From: JBEGHD01 sp049334165
Lineage (GTDB): Bacteria > Bacteroidota > Bacteroidia > Flavobacteriales_D > Sanyastnellaceae
Strand: one strand, 5' to 3'
Length of the DNA stretch: 64,000 nucleotides
Assembly (NCBI GenBank): GCA_049334165.1
Contig: JBEGHD010000007.1
Position 1 is the first letter of the stretch. Every line of letters starts with the position of its first letter. The notes under the pieces were generated by a model. That model was not told the origin of the DNA. It searched no databases and saw nothing but the letters and a program-made list of their open reading frames with translations. Of the stretch, positions 1 through 7,890 are shown one piece after another. The position numbers were made by a program, and so were the translations under genes.

Positions 1-1
1 T

Positions 2-436
2 CCGATCACTGTGGGTTTCGATCTAGAGGCCGTTGCTTCTAACCAGCCGTTTTTTGCCAATTATCGGGCAACACTAATTGAGGCTCCAGCCTACCGACCT
101 ATTCCAGAGAGCTACACCTTTTTCCTCGATCATTTTAGAGCGCACAACTACGCAGCAGGTGGTGTGAAACTAATCGGACACATCAATAAGAATATTCACT
201 TGAGGGCAGAGGGTTATGCTTTTAAACCGTTTGGAAGAATTGCCGGCAACGAAGACAAAAGCCCTTACTATTTCTATGACGACACTTTCAATTACATCGG
301 GTCTGGTTCATTGGTCTACCAATCACCCATCGGACCGCTAAGTCTGAGTCTCAATTATTACGATCAGAAGGAAGATCCCTGGAGCTTCATCTTCAGCTTT
401 GGCTACACCTTGTTCAACCGAAGAGCTTTTGAGTAA
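2..436 (+). CDS. Outer-membrane patatin-like protein, C-terminal part (5' end outside the window)
   Basis: The reading frame is open from the left edge, so only the last 144 residues are present. They alternate polar and hydrophobic residues in the manner of beta strands and end in '...GYTLFNRRAFE', which resembles the closing strands of the C-terminal barrel of Bacteroidota patatin-like phospholipases (a secreted lipase domain followed by a BamA/TamA-like barrel). Only the barrel end is visible, so the catalytic Ser-Asp dyad cannot be checked. Another BamA-superfamily barrel protein is the alternative. Confidence 0.6.
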   Translation, partial: PITVGFDLEAVASNQPFFANYRATLIEAPAYRPIPESYTFFLDHFRAHNYAAGGVKLIGHINKNIHLRAEGYAFKPFGRIAGNEDKSPYYFYDDTFNYIGSGSLVYQSPIGPLSLSLNYYDQKEDPWSFIFSFGYTLFNRRAFE

Positions 437-480
437 CGGTGAAAGCCTTTTGCTTAAGGAAGCCATCAGCGCATTATTTC

Positions 481-488
481 TAACTTTG
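481..488 (+). promoter_or_regulatory. Bacteroidota -7 element (TAACTTTG) before the Gfo/Idh/MocA gene
   Basis: TAACTTTG fits TAnnTTTG and lies 20 bases before the ATG at 508, so the leader would be about 13 bases. The nearest upstream TTG (450-452) is 28 bases away, longer than the usual 19, so only the -7 half is convincing. Confidence 0.5.
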
Positions 489-507
489 CCCGAAATTTAA
501 TGGAGGA

Positions 508-1569
508 ATGAAAACGATCAAGTTTGCAGTAATCGGTGCTGGACACATTGGCAAGAGACATGCTGAGATGGTGCAGCGAAATGAAGAGTCGGAATTAGTT
601 GCTATGTGCGACATCCGATCGAAGGAAGAGTGTGGAGTGGAATTCGATATTCCATTTTTTTCGACTCCCGAAGAAATGCTTGCAGCCGACCTGGAAATTG
701 ATGCCGTTTGCATTTGTACACCCAACGGACTGCATGCTAAGCACGGACTTCTGGCGCTCGACCACAACAAGCATATTGTGATTGAAAAGCCTATGGCGCT
801 GACCAAGTCCGATTGTGAAAAGATGATTTTCAATGCGCTCCACCACAGCAAACAAGTTTTCTGTGTAATGCAAAACCGTTACTCTCCTCCTTCGGCCTGG
901 CTCAAGGAAGTTGTGTCTCAGGGCAAACTCGGAGAAATCTACATGGTGCAAACCGACTGCTACTGGAATCGCGATGATCGCTATTACGGAAAAGTGAAGT
1001 GGAAAGGCACCAAAGATCTGGACGGTGGAACGATCTTCACGCAGTTTTCTCACTTCATCGACATCATGTATTGGCTCTTCGGAGATATCGAAAATATTCA
1101 GGCGAAGTTTGCGGATTTTAAACACGCTGAGACAACCGATTTTGAAGACTCCGGTTTTGTGAGCTTTGATTTCACCAATGGAGGAATTGGAAGTTTTAAC
1201 TTCAGCACTGCCGTTAATAATCAAAATTTCGAGAGCAGCATGACCATCATTGGTGAGAAAGGCACGGTGAAAGTCGGAGGTCAGTACATGAATGAGGTTG
1301 TTTATTGCGATATCGAAAATTACGAAATGCCAGAGCTGCCTCCTTCAAATCCGGCCAATGACTACGGTGCTTACAAGGGGTCTGCTGCCAATCACGTTTA
1401 CATTATTGAGAACGTGGTCGACACGTTGCTCGGCAGAACAAAAATCACCACCAATGCACTCGAGGGGTTAAAGGTTGTGGAGATTATTGAGCGGATGTAT
1501 CAGGCAGGAAATTTTGATAAGAAAAGAGCTGCAACTGCTGAGAAAAAGGCCGTTGAGAGCGAAAGCTAA
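508..1569 (+). CDS. Gfo/Idh/MocA family oxidoreductase
   Basis: A 353-residue NAD(P)-dependent sugar dehydrogenase. The Rossmann glycine motif GAGHIG is at residues 10-15 and the family's EKP motif at 93-95, followed by the larger alpha/beta substrate domain. Length is normal for the family. The best-known relatives near polysaccharide loci (WlbA/WbpB type) oxidise UDP-N-acetyl-hexuronic acids at C3 on the way to unusual acylamino sugars. The next five genes form a surface-polysaccharide cluster read toward it, so a nucleotide-sugar substrate is likely but inferred. The start ATG at 508 follows a purine-rich GGAGGA. Confidence 0.88.
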   Translation: MKTIKFAVIGAGHIGKRHAEMVQRNEESELVAMCDIRSKEECGVEFDIPFFSTPEEMLAADLEIDAVCICTPNGLHAKHGLLALDHNKHIVIEKPMALTKSDCEKMIFNALHHSKQVFCVMQNRYSPPSAWLKEVVSQGKLGEIYMVQTDCYWNRDDRYYGKVKWKGTKDLDGGTIFTQFSHFIDIMYWLFGDIENIQAKFADFKHAETTDFEDSGFVSFDFTNGGIGSFNFSTAVNNQNFESSMTIIGEKGTVKVGGQYMNEVVYCDIENYEMPELPPSNPANDYGAYKGSAANHVYIIENVVDTLLGRTKITTNALEGLKVVEIIERMYQAGNFDKKRAATAEKKAVESES

Positions 1570-1578
1570 ACCTTCGGC

Positions 1579-2661
1579 TTATTTTAACGAGAGCTCATCA
1601 TAAATATCATTCATGATTTTGACGCTATTCGACCAATTGTAGTTGGACTCAACGAACTTCCGTCCGTTTCTACCTAATGTTTGGCGTTCTTCTTTATTCT
1701 TTGCTAGATGCAGTAATTTCTCTGCTACCAGTTCATGGTCTTCGGCATCCACAATTTGGCCAGTAATACTATTTTTAACGACTTCTGTTAGACCGCCAAT
1801 ATTATTTACCATTACGGGTAATCCGCAAGAAGATGCCTCCAGAATGGCTACTCCAAAACTTTCCTCTCTGGAAAAAGCGCAGAAAATGTCAAAAGTATTT
1901 AGTGCGTTAGCTACCTTTTCATGGTCCACAAATCCCTTAAAAAAAACTGAATCTTGTACGCCTAGCTTTTGAGCGAGCGACCTTAACTCATCTAGCTGCG
2001 ATCCTTTTCCGTAAATATGACATTCAGAGCTGGGGAAATCTTTGTGGAAGATGGAGAAGGCTTTGATCAGATGATCAATACCGTAAACCACTTCGAGACT
2101 TTTTACTGTTCCAAGTATGAATTTGTCTTTGTTGACAGGGGCTGGAGTGAACTTATCAACCCGAATTCCAAAAGGAGTAACTCGGACATTCTTGTTCGTG
2201 TAATTCTGAATTTCTTCAACCATAACATCGCTTGTACTCAAGATCACTTTTGCTTTTCGAAAAACAAATTTTAAAAGTGCTCGATGAAGTAGGGACCTTT
2301 TGGGGAAGTCGTAAACATCAGAACCCCAGGCAGAAACTAAATAATTCGAAGCGTTTAACTGGGCGCCAAAGAAGCCATAACTAGATGCATAATGGGCATG
2401 TACTATGTCTGGTTGAAAGGATCGATAAGCTGATGTTAATAAGTTAAATCTTAATAAGTAACTGATTTTGCTTTTCCTGGGCTTTTCGGGAGTGAAAATG
2501 ACTACCCCGGCATCCTTGTATTCCTTTAGCCAGCTTTTATTATCTACAGGGTTGAAAGAGAACACTCCTAACTCATGTTGCTTGCTCAGCTCTAAAATCC
2601 ATTTTTTCAAATGAATGGAATTGATGTCTCCCAGAAGTAAAATGCGTTTTTTACTATTCAT
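1579..2661 (-). CDS. Glycosyltransferase family 4 (GT-B fold)
   Basis: A 360-residue retaining glycosyltransferase of the GT4 type. The N-terminal half has the first Rossmann domain ('ILLLGDINSIHLKKW', 'DIVHAHYASSYG'). The C-terminal half has the nucleotide-sugar site with the E-x7-E pattern in 'EESFGVAILEA' and the following 'GLPVM'. It probably adds one sugar to a lipid-linked oligosaccharide at the cytoplasmic face of the inner membrane. It is the last gene of the leftward polysaccharide cluster and lies 32 bases after the preceding gene. Acceptor and donor cannot be read from sequence. Confidence 0.88.
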   Translation of the reverse strand: MNSKKRILLLGDINSIHLKKWILELSKQHELGVFSFNPVDNKSWLKEYKDAGVVIFTPEKPRKSKISYLLRFNLLTSAYRSFQPDIVHAHYASSYGFFGAQLNASNYLVSAWGSDVYDFPKRSLLHRALLKFVFRKAKVILSTSDVMVEEIQNYTNKNVRVTPFGIRVDKFTPAPVNKDKFILGTVKSLEVVYGIDHLIKAFSIFHKDFPSSECHIYGKGSQLDELRSLAQKLGVQDSVFFKGFVDHEKVANALNTFDIFCAFSREESFGVAILEASSCGLPVMVNNIGGLTEVVKNSITGQIVDAEDHELVAEKLLHLAKNKEERQTLGRNGRKFVESNYNWSNSVKIMNDIYDELSLK

Positions 2662-2693
2662 TTCATTGCTGCCTTAGCGGACCGTGTTTTCTA

Positions 2694-3791
2694 TCATCCA
2701 TTTGCACTGAGTTCTTTAATTAACTCAACTAATTTTTCCATTTGTCTACCTCGAGAATACTTATTTACAAATTCTTCATCCGGCTCTGTATATCTATGCT
2801 CCTTAATTTTTACTAATGTTTTTTCAATTTCCAATTGGTTGTTTTCCGACCAAAATACGTTGGGGTATCCCTTCAATTCATCGTGGATTGACCCACGATT
2901 CATGTGTTTGTCGGATATTATCAAAATGGGTTTCTTGCAGCGTATGTAATCAAAGAGTTTCGTTGTCGACTGAAAATCTTCTCCATAAGTTTGAACAACA
3001 CCCACGTCCGACTTTGCAATTGCACGGATGGATTCCTTATAGGTCACGAGACCATAATCTTTCACCTCTTTGTCGCAATTTGAAAGTTGCGCACCATCAG
3101 CTCCATAGTAATTCAGAACACTACTATGATTATGGACTGCCTTACATAAGTGAATAGGATCAAAATAAAATTTACCTGTGTAGATCAGATTGAGTTTATC
3201 TGACAAATCAGGCTTTTTTAAATCTATTTCGACTTTCTCATCAAAACCATTTTGAATGATAGCGTTCCTTTTTTTATCAAAATCTTCAATGAGTTCAGAA
3301 CAGTAGCGGTTCACAGTAATTAATGCATCTGCCTGCTTGTTAAACCTTTTCTCAAAGAATTTCTTAACAGCTATGATTGGTCGCTTATTCTGAAATCCAG
3401 GATTGTTGGCAAAGGGGTCTCTGTAGTCGAGGATTACGTTACAATCGAACTTTTCTTTTAACCAACTTGTAATGCCGAAATGCATAAATGGCCCACCTGT
3501 TATGATCACAGTGTCTGGAATGAATCCTCTTTCCTCGTTTAAAAAGGACTTTAAATTTTCTTTCCAGAGTAAACCTTCATCTTTTATAAACCTGGAAATC
3601 TTCGGCTTTTGGTTTGTCGGTACATAGTGAACTTGGTCAGTCTTCGTATCGGGGTTAGCTGTCAATACTTCAACATTACAATTCATTTGAGAAGGAAGGT
3701 TTTGAAACCAGTAGGTTGCACGTAGAGCTCCCACTCGTTTATCTGGAGAAAAGTAATAGGCGATAAGCAGAATGTTTGACTTCTTACTCAA
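2694..3791 (-). CDS. Glycosyltransferase-like protein (GT-B type)
   Basis: A 365-residue protein opening with 'NILLIAYYFSPDKRVGALRATYW', the typical first strand and glycine loop of GT-B glycosyltransferases of exopolysaccharide loci. Conserved features are 'VILDYRDPFANNP' in the middle and a C-terminal 'STTKLFDYIRCKKPILI', equivalent to the donor-binding region. The classic E-x7-E pair is not obvious, so it is a divergent member. It overlaps the preceding gene by 8 bases, indicating translational coupling. Specificity is unknown. Confidence 0.75.
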   Translation of the reverse strand: MSKKSNILLIAYYFSPDKRVGALRATYWFQNLPSQMNCNVEVLTANPDTKTDQVHYVPTNQKPKISRFIKDEGLLWKENLKSFLNEERGFIPDTVIITGGPFMHFGITSWLKEKFDCNVILDYRDPFANNPGFQNKRPIIAVKKFFEKRFNKQADALITVNRYCSELIEDFDKKRNAIIQNGFDEKVEIDLKKPDLSDKLNLIYTGKFYFDPIHLCKAVHNHSSVLNYYGADGAQLSNCDKEVKDYGLVTYKESIRAIAKSDVGVVQTYGEDFQSTTKLFDYIRCKKPILIISDKHMNRGSIHDELKGYPNVFWSENNQLEIEKTLVKIKEHRYTEPDEEFVNKYSRGRQMEKLVELIKELSANG

Positions 3792-4707
3792 TTATAGAAT
3801 GTATTTCATTAATTAATTTCGAAAACACATAATCTGAGTTAAACTCTTTCTCTATAAACAGCTTCCCTTTTTGGTTAAACTCATACTTTCCTTTTTTAAA
3901 ATCGGCATTCATTTCTGTCAATGCGTTTTCTAGCTCATCTTGACCAGAACAGTAGATGCAGTTTGGATAAGGATGATTGTATAGAACTTGCTTACCTCTG
4001 GCGAGGCTTTCTAGTACAAAATTAGATAATCCATCATGTTGAGGAACTCTTATAGTCGCGTGACAGTTGTCAAACTGAAAATCCATGTCATCAACCCAAC
4101 CTAAGGCTTCCAAATTCTCTGGTAAAGGTTGATACTTTTTTGCTGTTGCTCCTACAATGGTAAAGTCGATTTCGGGAAAGTTTTTAGCTAAATCAATTAC
4201 TTTCGGTAGGCCATAAAATTCAGAGCGATTTTCGGGCATGTAACTCAAGATTCTTAGCCTATTGCTATCTGGAGCAGTTAAGGCATAGCTTCTATCAAAA
4301 GAGGCGAAATTAACGATCCTGGCATCAATTTCTATTTGTTTTAACTCGTCCTGGATCCAATTGACTTCGCAAAAATGATTGACTTTATCTAAATAATCCT
4401 CTTTATAGATGCCACTTTGATAGGCTTCCGTAGATTTTAGGACATCCGTTCCTACCCAATGCATAATACAATTCACATTGTTTTTTAAGGCAATATCAAA
4501 AACTCTACTTTTACTCAGTGTACCGTTGATTGAGTAGATTACATCTGCTTTAGGTATCAGGAACAAGCCTTTTAATTGATCCTTGCGACTGGTATATGTG
4601 TCCAGGTGAATGACATTCCAACTCTCCATCCTTGGCTTGAGTGCTTCTGCCAATCTTTTAGCAAACAGTGGTAATCCGACTATTATTATTCTTCGCTTTT
4701 TGCCCAT
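3784..4707 (-). CDS. Glycosyltransferase-like protein of the polysaccharide cluster
   Basis: A 307-residue protein, short for a GT-B enzyme. It begins 'RIIIVGLPLFAKRLAEAL', has a central 'NCIMHWVGTDVLKS' and ends with a donor-site-like region 'DGLSNFVLESLARGKQVLYN'. These are the usual positions of GT-B motifs, but similarity to named families is weak by eye. It overlaps both neighbours (22 bases upstream, 8 downstream), so it belongs to the same transcript. Function beyond surface-glycan assembly is not known. Confidence 0.65.
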   Translation of the reverse strand: MGKKRRIIIVGLPLFAKRLAEALKPRMESWNVIHLDTYTSRKDQLKGLFLIPKADVIYSINGTLSKSRVFDIALKNNVNCIMHWVGTDVLKSTEAYQSGIYKEDYLDKVNHFCEVNWIQDELKQIEIDARIVNFASFDRSYALTAPDSNRLRILSYMPENRSEFYGLPKVIDLAKNFPEIDFTIVGATAKKYQPLPENLEALGWVDDMDFQFDNCHATIRVPQHDGLSNFVLESLARGKQVLYNHPYPNCIYCSGQDELENALTEMNADFKKGKYEFNQKGKLFIEKEFNSDYVFSKLINEIHSIIE

Positions 4708-5276
4708 TGAGAGTAAGTCTTTTTCAGGATGTCATGTGCCTCTAAAAATTTTTGATCTAAATCTCTTGTATCTCCAATTCTTACAGCAGGATTTCCGGCT
4801 ATTATTGAGAAATCAGGGTAAGTCCCTTTCACCAAAGAGTGGCTTTGAACGAGTGAGCCCTTTCCGATAAACGTATCAGGCATAATGGTGGAATGCGGTC
4901 CAATAAAACTATACTCTTCGATAACGACTTTTCCTTTTTTATAGCCCACCAGGTTAGATTCATTTCTATAGTTCTCACGATACAACCGAATTGAAACGTG
5001 GCTACTGTGGGTCAAAATGGATATATAGTTTGTGATTTGAGTGCCCTTTTTTATCTCTATTCCATTTGAGGCTTCAATGAAATTGAAATGACCAATAAAA
5101 ACATCATCATCTAAGGTGAGATTAGCTTCAGAGTTTATCGTTGATGAAGTGCTAATCCGAGTATTGACTAGCTTTTTGCCTTGATTTATAACGCCATAGA
5201 CCATTTTAGGCTGACAAGCCTTATATCTTTTCCAGGCACGCTTAAATAAAAAGTTCCTATAAATTCTTCTGAGCAC
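4686..5276 (-). CDS. Hexapeptide-repeat (left-handed beta helix) acetyltransferase
   Basis: A 196-residue protein whose centre shows successive hexapeptide turns ('VFIGHFNFIEASNGIEIKKG', 'YSFIGPHSTIMPDTFIGKGS'), the hallmark of left-handed beta-helix acyltransferases, with the usual 'IIAGNPAVRIG' near the end. The family O- or N-acetylates sugars using acetyl-CoA. The position between flippase and glycosyltransferase genes points to decoration of the surface polysaccharide. The first 60 residues are basic and lack repeats. The sugar acceptor is unknown. Confidence 0.85.
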   Translation of the reverse strand: MLRRIYRNFLFKRAWKRYKACQPKMVYGVINQGKKLVNTRISTSSTINSEANLTLDDDVFIGHFNFIEASNGIEIKKGTQITNYISILTHSSHVSIRLYRENYRNESNLVGYKKGKVVIEEYSFIGPHSTIMPDTFIGKGSLVQSHSLVKGTYPDFSIIAGNPAVRIGDTRDLDQKFLEAHDILKKTYSQWAKSEE

Positions 5277-5328
5277 TGAAATAATATTTAAAGGTTTTCA
5301 ATTATCACTAATCATTTGAGTTCAAGCT

Positions 5329-6624
5329 TCAGTTCTCAACTGCTTGATTGCGGTCATAATTTAAAGTTAGACGAAATTTAATAATGGTTACAATCACAAG
5401 GTAAAAGGTCATTGACAGACTTATGATGTAGAACATCGAAATGATGTCAAAATATCCTTTCAACTGAAGAATAGGAAGGATTCCAAATCCAATTACCTGA
5501 ATAATTGTGCTGACTAAGCCTAGCCAGAAAAACAGAACTTGCTTTTTAAATACCAGCGGTAACGTTGATATAGGAGACGTTACAAGATTGATCATGAGCC
5601 AGGGTGCCAGGATTTCTGCAATTTGACCGGCAAGCACCCAGTTATCACCGAAAACAAATACAAAAATTGGTTCACCAAAGAAAAAGACAATTGAAAAAGG
5701 AATTAAGGAAAGAGCAGACAGTAATGCTACAGTTTTCTTAAGAGTTGGATACATTTTCCTTTTCTCAGCATACATCTTAGAAGCTTTCTGAAAGAAGACC
5801 TGGCCAATTGATGTTCCTATCAGCATCAAGGGAAGTCTTAGCATTCTGAATGACAAGTCATAGGATCCAAAAACACTTTCAGTGAAAAATTCAATCATAA
5901 AGAATGCAATGAGTAATTCTCTGCCATGGTCTAGAAGTGAATGAGGAAGATTTACTCTGGGAAATTCACGATACTGCCTTGATAAAACCTTCATTTTGGC
6001 TCCCGATCGATTGTTCTCTTCAGACCTCGAAACGTTGAAGAAATTCTTTAGGAATGAAGTACACGATACTATTACGCCAATTACTGTCGCAATGATGAGA
6101 CCAATCGCCCCGAAATTTAACAGACCTGCGACCAGTTTTAAGCCATTGGCGGTCGATGAGTGAAGGATTTTAGAATATGAAATGACTTTGAAATTCTCCT
6201 TGCGAATAGCCCAATTGCTAGCGATGTTCCTGAAAATCATGAAAGCAGAGCCGGCTATAATCAAGAGCAAATAGAAAAGTGTATCAGTTTTTACACCACT
6301 AAATACCCAATAGATGGCACCTATGAGAATGGTTGCAACAATTGTCCAAAAGGCTATTCTTAAGGATAGCCAAAATAATTGAAATGCATGACTGTCTTTT
6401 TTTTCTAACGGAATAGTCAACTCGTATCTAGCTGTCGCTATTACAGTGATAAAGGCTGTGATTCTAATGTACATGGCCAGCTCGCCAAAGTCTTCTGGTG
6501 TATAAAAGAACTGCGTTAAAAGAGGAGTGACAGCATAACTTATGGCCTGTGCTATTACGGTCCCAGAAGTGAGGACCATAACAGATCTAATGAAGCTTGA
6601 TTTTAGATTTAAGTCTTGAAACAT
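5329..6624 (-). CDS. Polysaccharide flippase (Wzx/MATE-like, MOP superfamily)
   Basis: A 431-residue membrane protein with about 12 to 14 hydrophobic segments spread along its whole length and an opening region ('FIRSVMVLTSGTVIAQAISYAVTPLLTQFF') typical of Wzx-type oligosaccharide exporters. It would flip the undecaprenyl-linked repeat unit made by the neighbouring transferases to the periplasmic side. It is the first gene of the leftward cluster. No polymerase (Wzy) or chain-length regulator lies beside it, although an O-antigen ligase-family protein occurs at about 53-54 kb. Confidence 0.88.
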   Translation of the reverse strand: MFQDLNLKSSFIRSVMVLTSGTVIAQAISYAVTPLLTQFFYTPEDFGELAMYIRITAFITVIATARYELTIPLEKKDSHAFQLFWLSLRIAFWTIVATILIGAIYWVFSGVKTDTLFYLLLIIAGSAFMIFRNIASNWAIRKENFKVISYSKILHSSTANGLKLVAGLLNFGAIGLIIATVIGVIVSCTSFLKNFFNVSRSEENNRSGAKMKVLSRQYREFPRVNLPHSLLDHGRELLIAFFMIEFFTESVFGSYDLSFRMLRLPLMLIGTSIGQVFFQKASKMYAEKRKMYPTLKKTVALLSALSLIPFSIVFFFGEPIFVFVFGDNWVLAGQIAEILAPWLMINLVTSPISTLPLVFKKQVLFFWLGLVSTIIQVIGFGILPILQLKGYFDIISMFYIISLSMTFYLVIVTIIKFRLTLNYDRNQAVEN

Positions 6625-6921
6625 TCTCTTCTACAATCGAATGCTAAATTAGAATATCCTTGGAAGGTTCCCCGTGAAATAAGTATTTAAAGTTGATGCT
6701 TTCCAAAGGCACTGCGCTCTATGTGACAAAGGCATTCATTTGATTTTTAATGATCCGAAACCTGTTGGGTGGTTTTTAGAATTTACGTTGTAGCATTTTA
6801 CCTTGAGGAAGCGATTTGGAAACCACCAGGGGTCAGTAAATTACATAGGGAAAATGAACAAAAAAGGCATGGAGGAGCTAATGTGTTTCACTTTTCCAAA
6901 ACACGCTTATCTTTACCCGCA
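6625..6921. other. Intergenic region between the divergent flippase and FemAB-like genes
   Basis: About 300 bases with no convincing gene. An in-frame GTG at 6769 would lengthen the rightward gene by 51 codons, but that stretch has no family character, so the gene is taken to start at 6922. TATCTTTA just upstream of that ATG is one mismatch from the -7 consensus. Nothing else was seen. Confidence 0.4.
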
Positions 6922-7890
6922 ATGAAGGTTAAAGAAATTTCCACTCAATCTTTTGCTGAATTTGCCAGAAGCAACAATGATTCTCAGAGTGTCTTTAATA
7001 CCGAAAAGTGGATGAACCTTTTTGGTGATCAGCTGAGTTGCTTTGGAATTCTGGATCCTCAGGGAAAAACGATAGCTGGCTTTTACCTTTTTCGAGATAA
7101 GATCAAAGGATTTACCTTTTATCGCAATCCACCTTTTACACCTCACAATGGTTTTGTCTTTGTAAACTCCGGCACCAACCCGGCAAAGCGGTTAGGTAAA
7201 GAAAAGAAAGTGGTGCGGGCAATGGCCGACAAACTTGCTGAGCTTGCCCGAAAAAATATCGTAACAGTTTCACTTCCACAAAGCTTGCAGGATTTGCAGC
7301 CTTTTAGCTGGAATGACTTTAAAATCGTGCCGCAGTACACTTATATTCACGACCTGGAAAGGAGTGAAGAGGAACTGTTTGATTGCTTTTCACCAGAAAC
7401 CCGAAATAGCATCCGCAAAGCGCAAAAAGACGGTGTGGAAATTGACCAGTCGCACGATCCTGAATTGGCTAAAAAGATAATCGTTGAAAATCTGGAGAGG
7501 AAAGCTGCAAAAATTGAAAAGTACTGGCTCGACAAAATTTTCTCGGATTTTCTCACCCCGGAAAACAGCTTCATGACCTTTACTCAGAAAAGGGAACAAA
7601 CACTGGGAGTAGCCGTCTGTGTTTTTGATCAACAAGCAGCATATTACATACTCGGAGGAGTCGACCAAAAGATTGAAAACATAGGTGCCGGCCCTCTGGG
7701 CATCTGGAGTTCGATGCTGCGAGCTAAGTCTTTAGGGCTAAAAATATTTGACTTTGAAGGCTCAATGATTCCTGAAGTAGAGCGTTTCTTTCGCTCCTTT
7801 GGACCGCAGCAAAAAACTTACTTCTCGGTCAATAAAGCCTCTTTTTGGAAAGAAGTTCTACTCAAGAAAGGCCGGAGGTCGAAGTTTTAA
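6922..7890 (+). CDS. FemAB/GNAT-like acyltransferase
   Basis: A 322-residue protein of the double-GNAT type found in FemAB and related peptidyl- or acyltransferases. Visible features are 'FSPETRNSIRKAQKDGVEI' in the middle (the conserved basic helix of this group) and a second GNAT half with 'AAYYILGGVDQKIENIGAGPLGIW' and 'FDFEGSM'. In Bacteroidota such proteins often lie beside polysaccharide loci, as here. The donor and acceptor are unknown. The ATG at 6922 is preferred over the upstream GTG because the family's first strand begins there. The 3' end overlaps the convergent phosphatase gene by 4 bases. Confidence 0.7.
   Translation: MKVKEISTQSFAEFARSNNDSQSVFNTEKWMNLFGDQLSCFGILDPQGKTIAGFYLFRDKIKGFTFYRNPPFTPHNGFVFVNSGTNPAKRLGKEKKVVRAMADKLAELARKNIVTVSLPQSLQDLQPFSWNDFKIVPQYTYIHDLERSEEELFDCFSPETRNSIRKAQKDGVEIDQSHDPELAKKIIVENLERKAAKIEKYWLDKIFSDFLTPENSFMTFTQKREQTLGVAVCVFDQQAAYYILGGVDQKIENIGAGPLGIWSSMLRAKSLGLKIFDFEGSMIPEVERFFRSFGPQQKTYFSVNKASFWKEVLLKKGRRSKF

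Noticed and set aside
6769..6921. N-terminal extension of the FemAB-like gene from the GTG at 6769
   Set aside because: The 51 extra codons show no family similarity, and the conserved start lies at the ATG at 6922.
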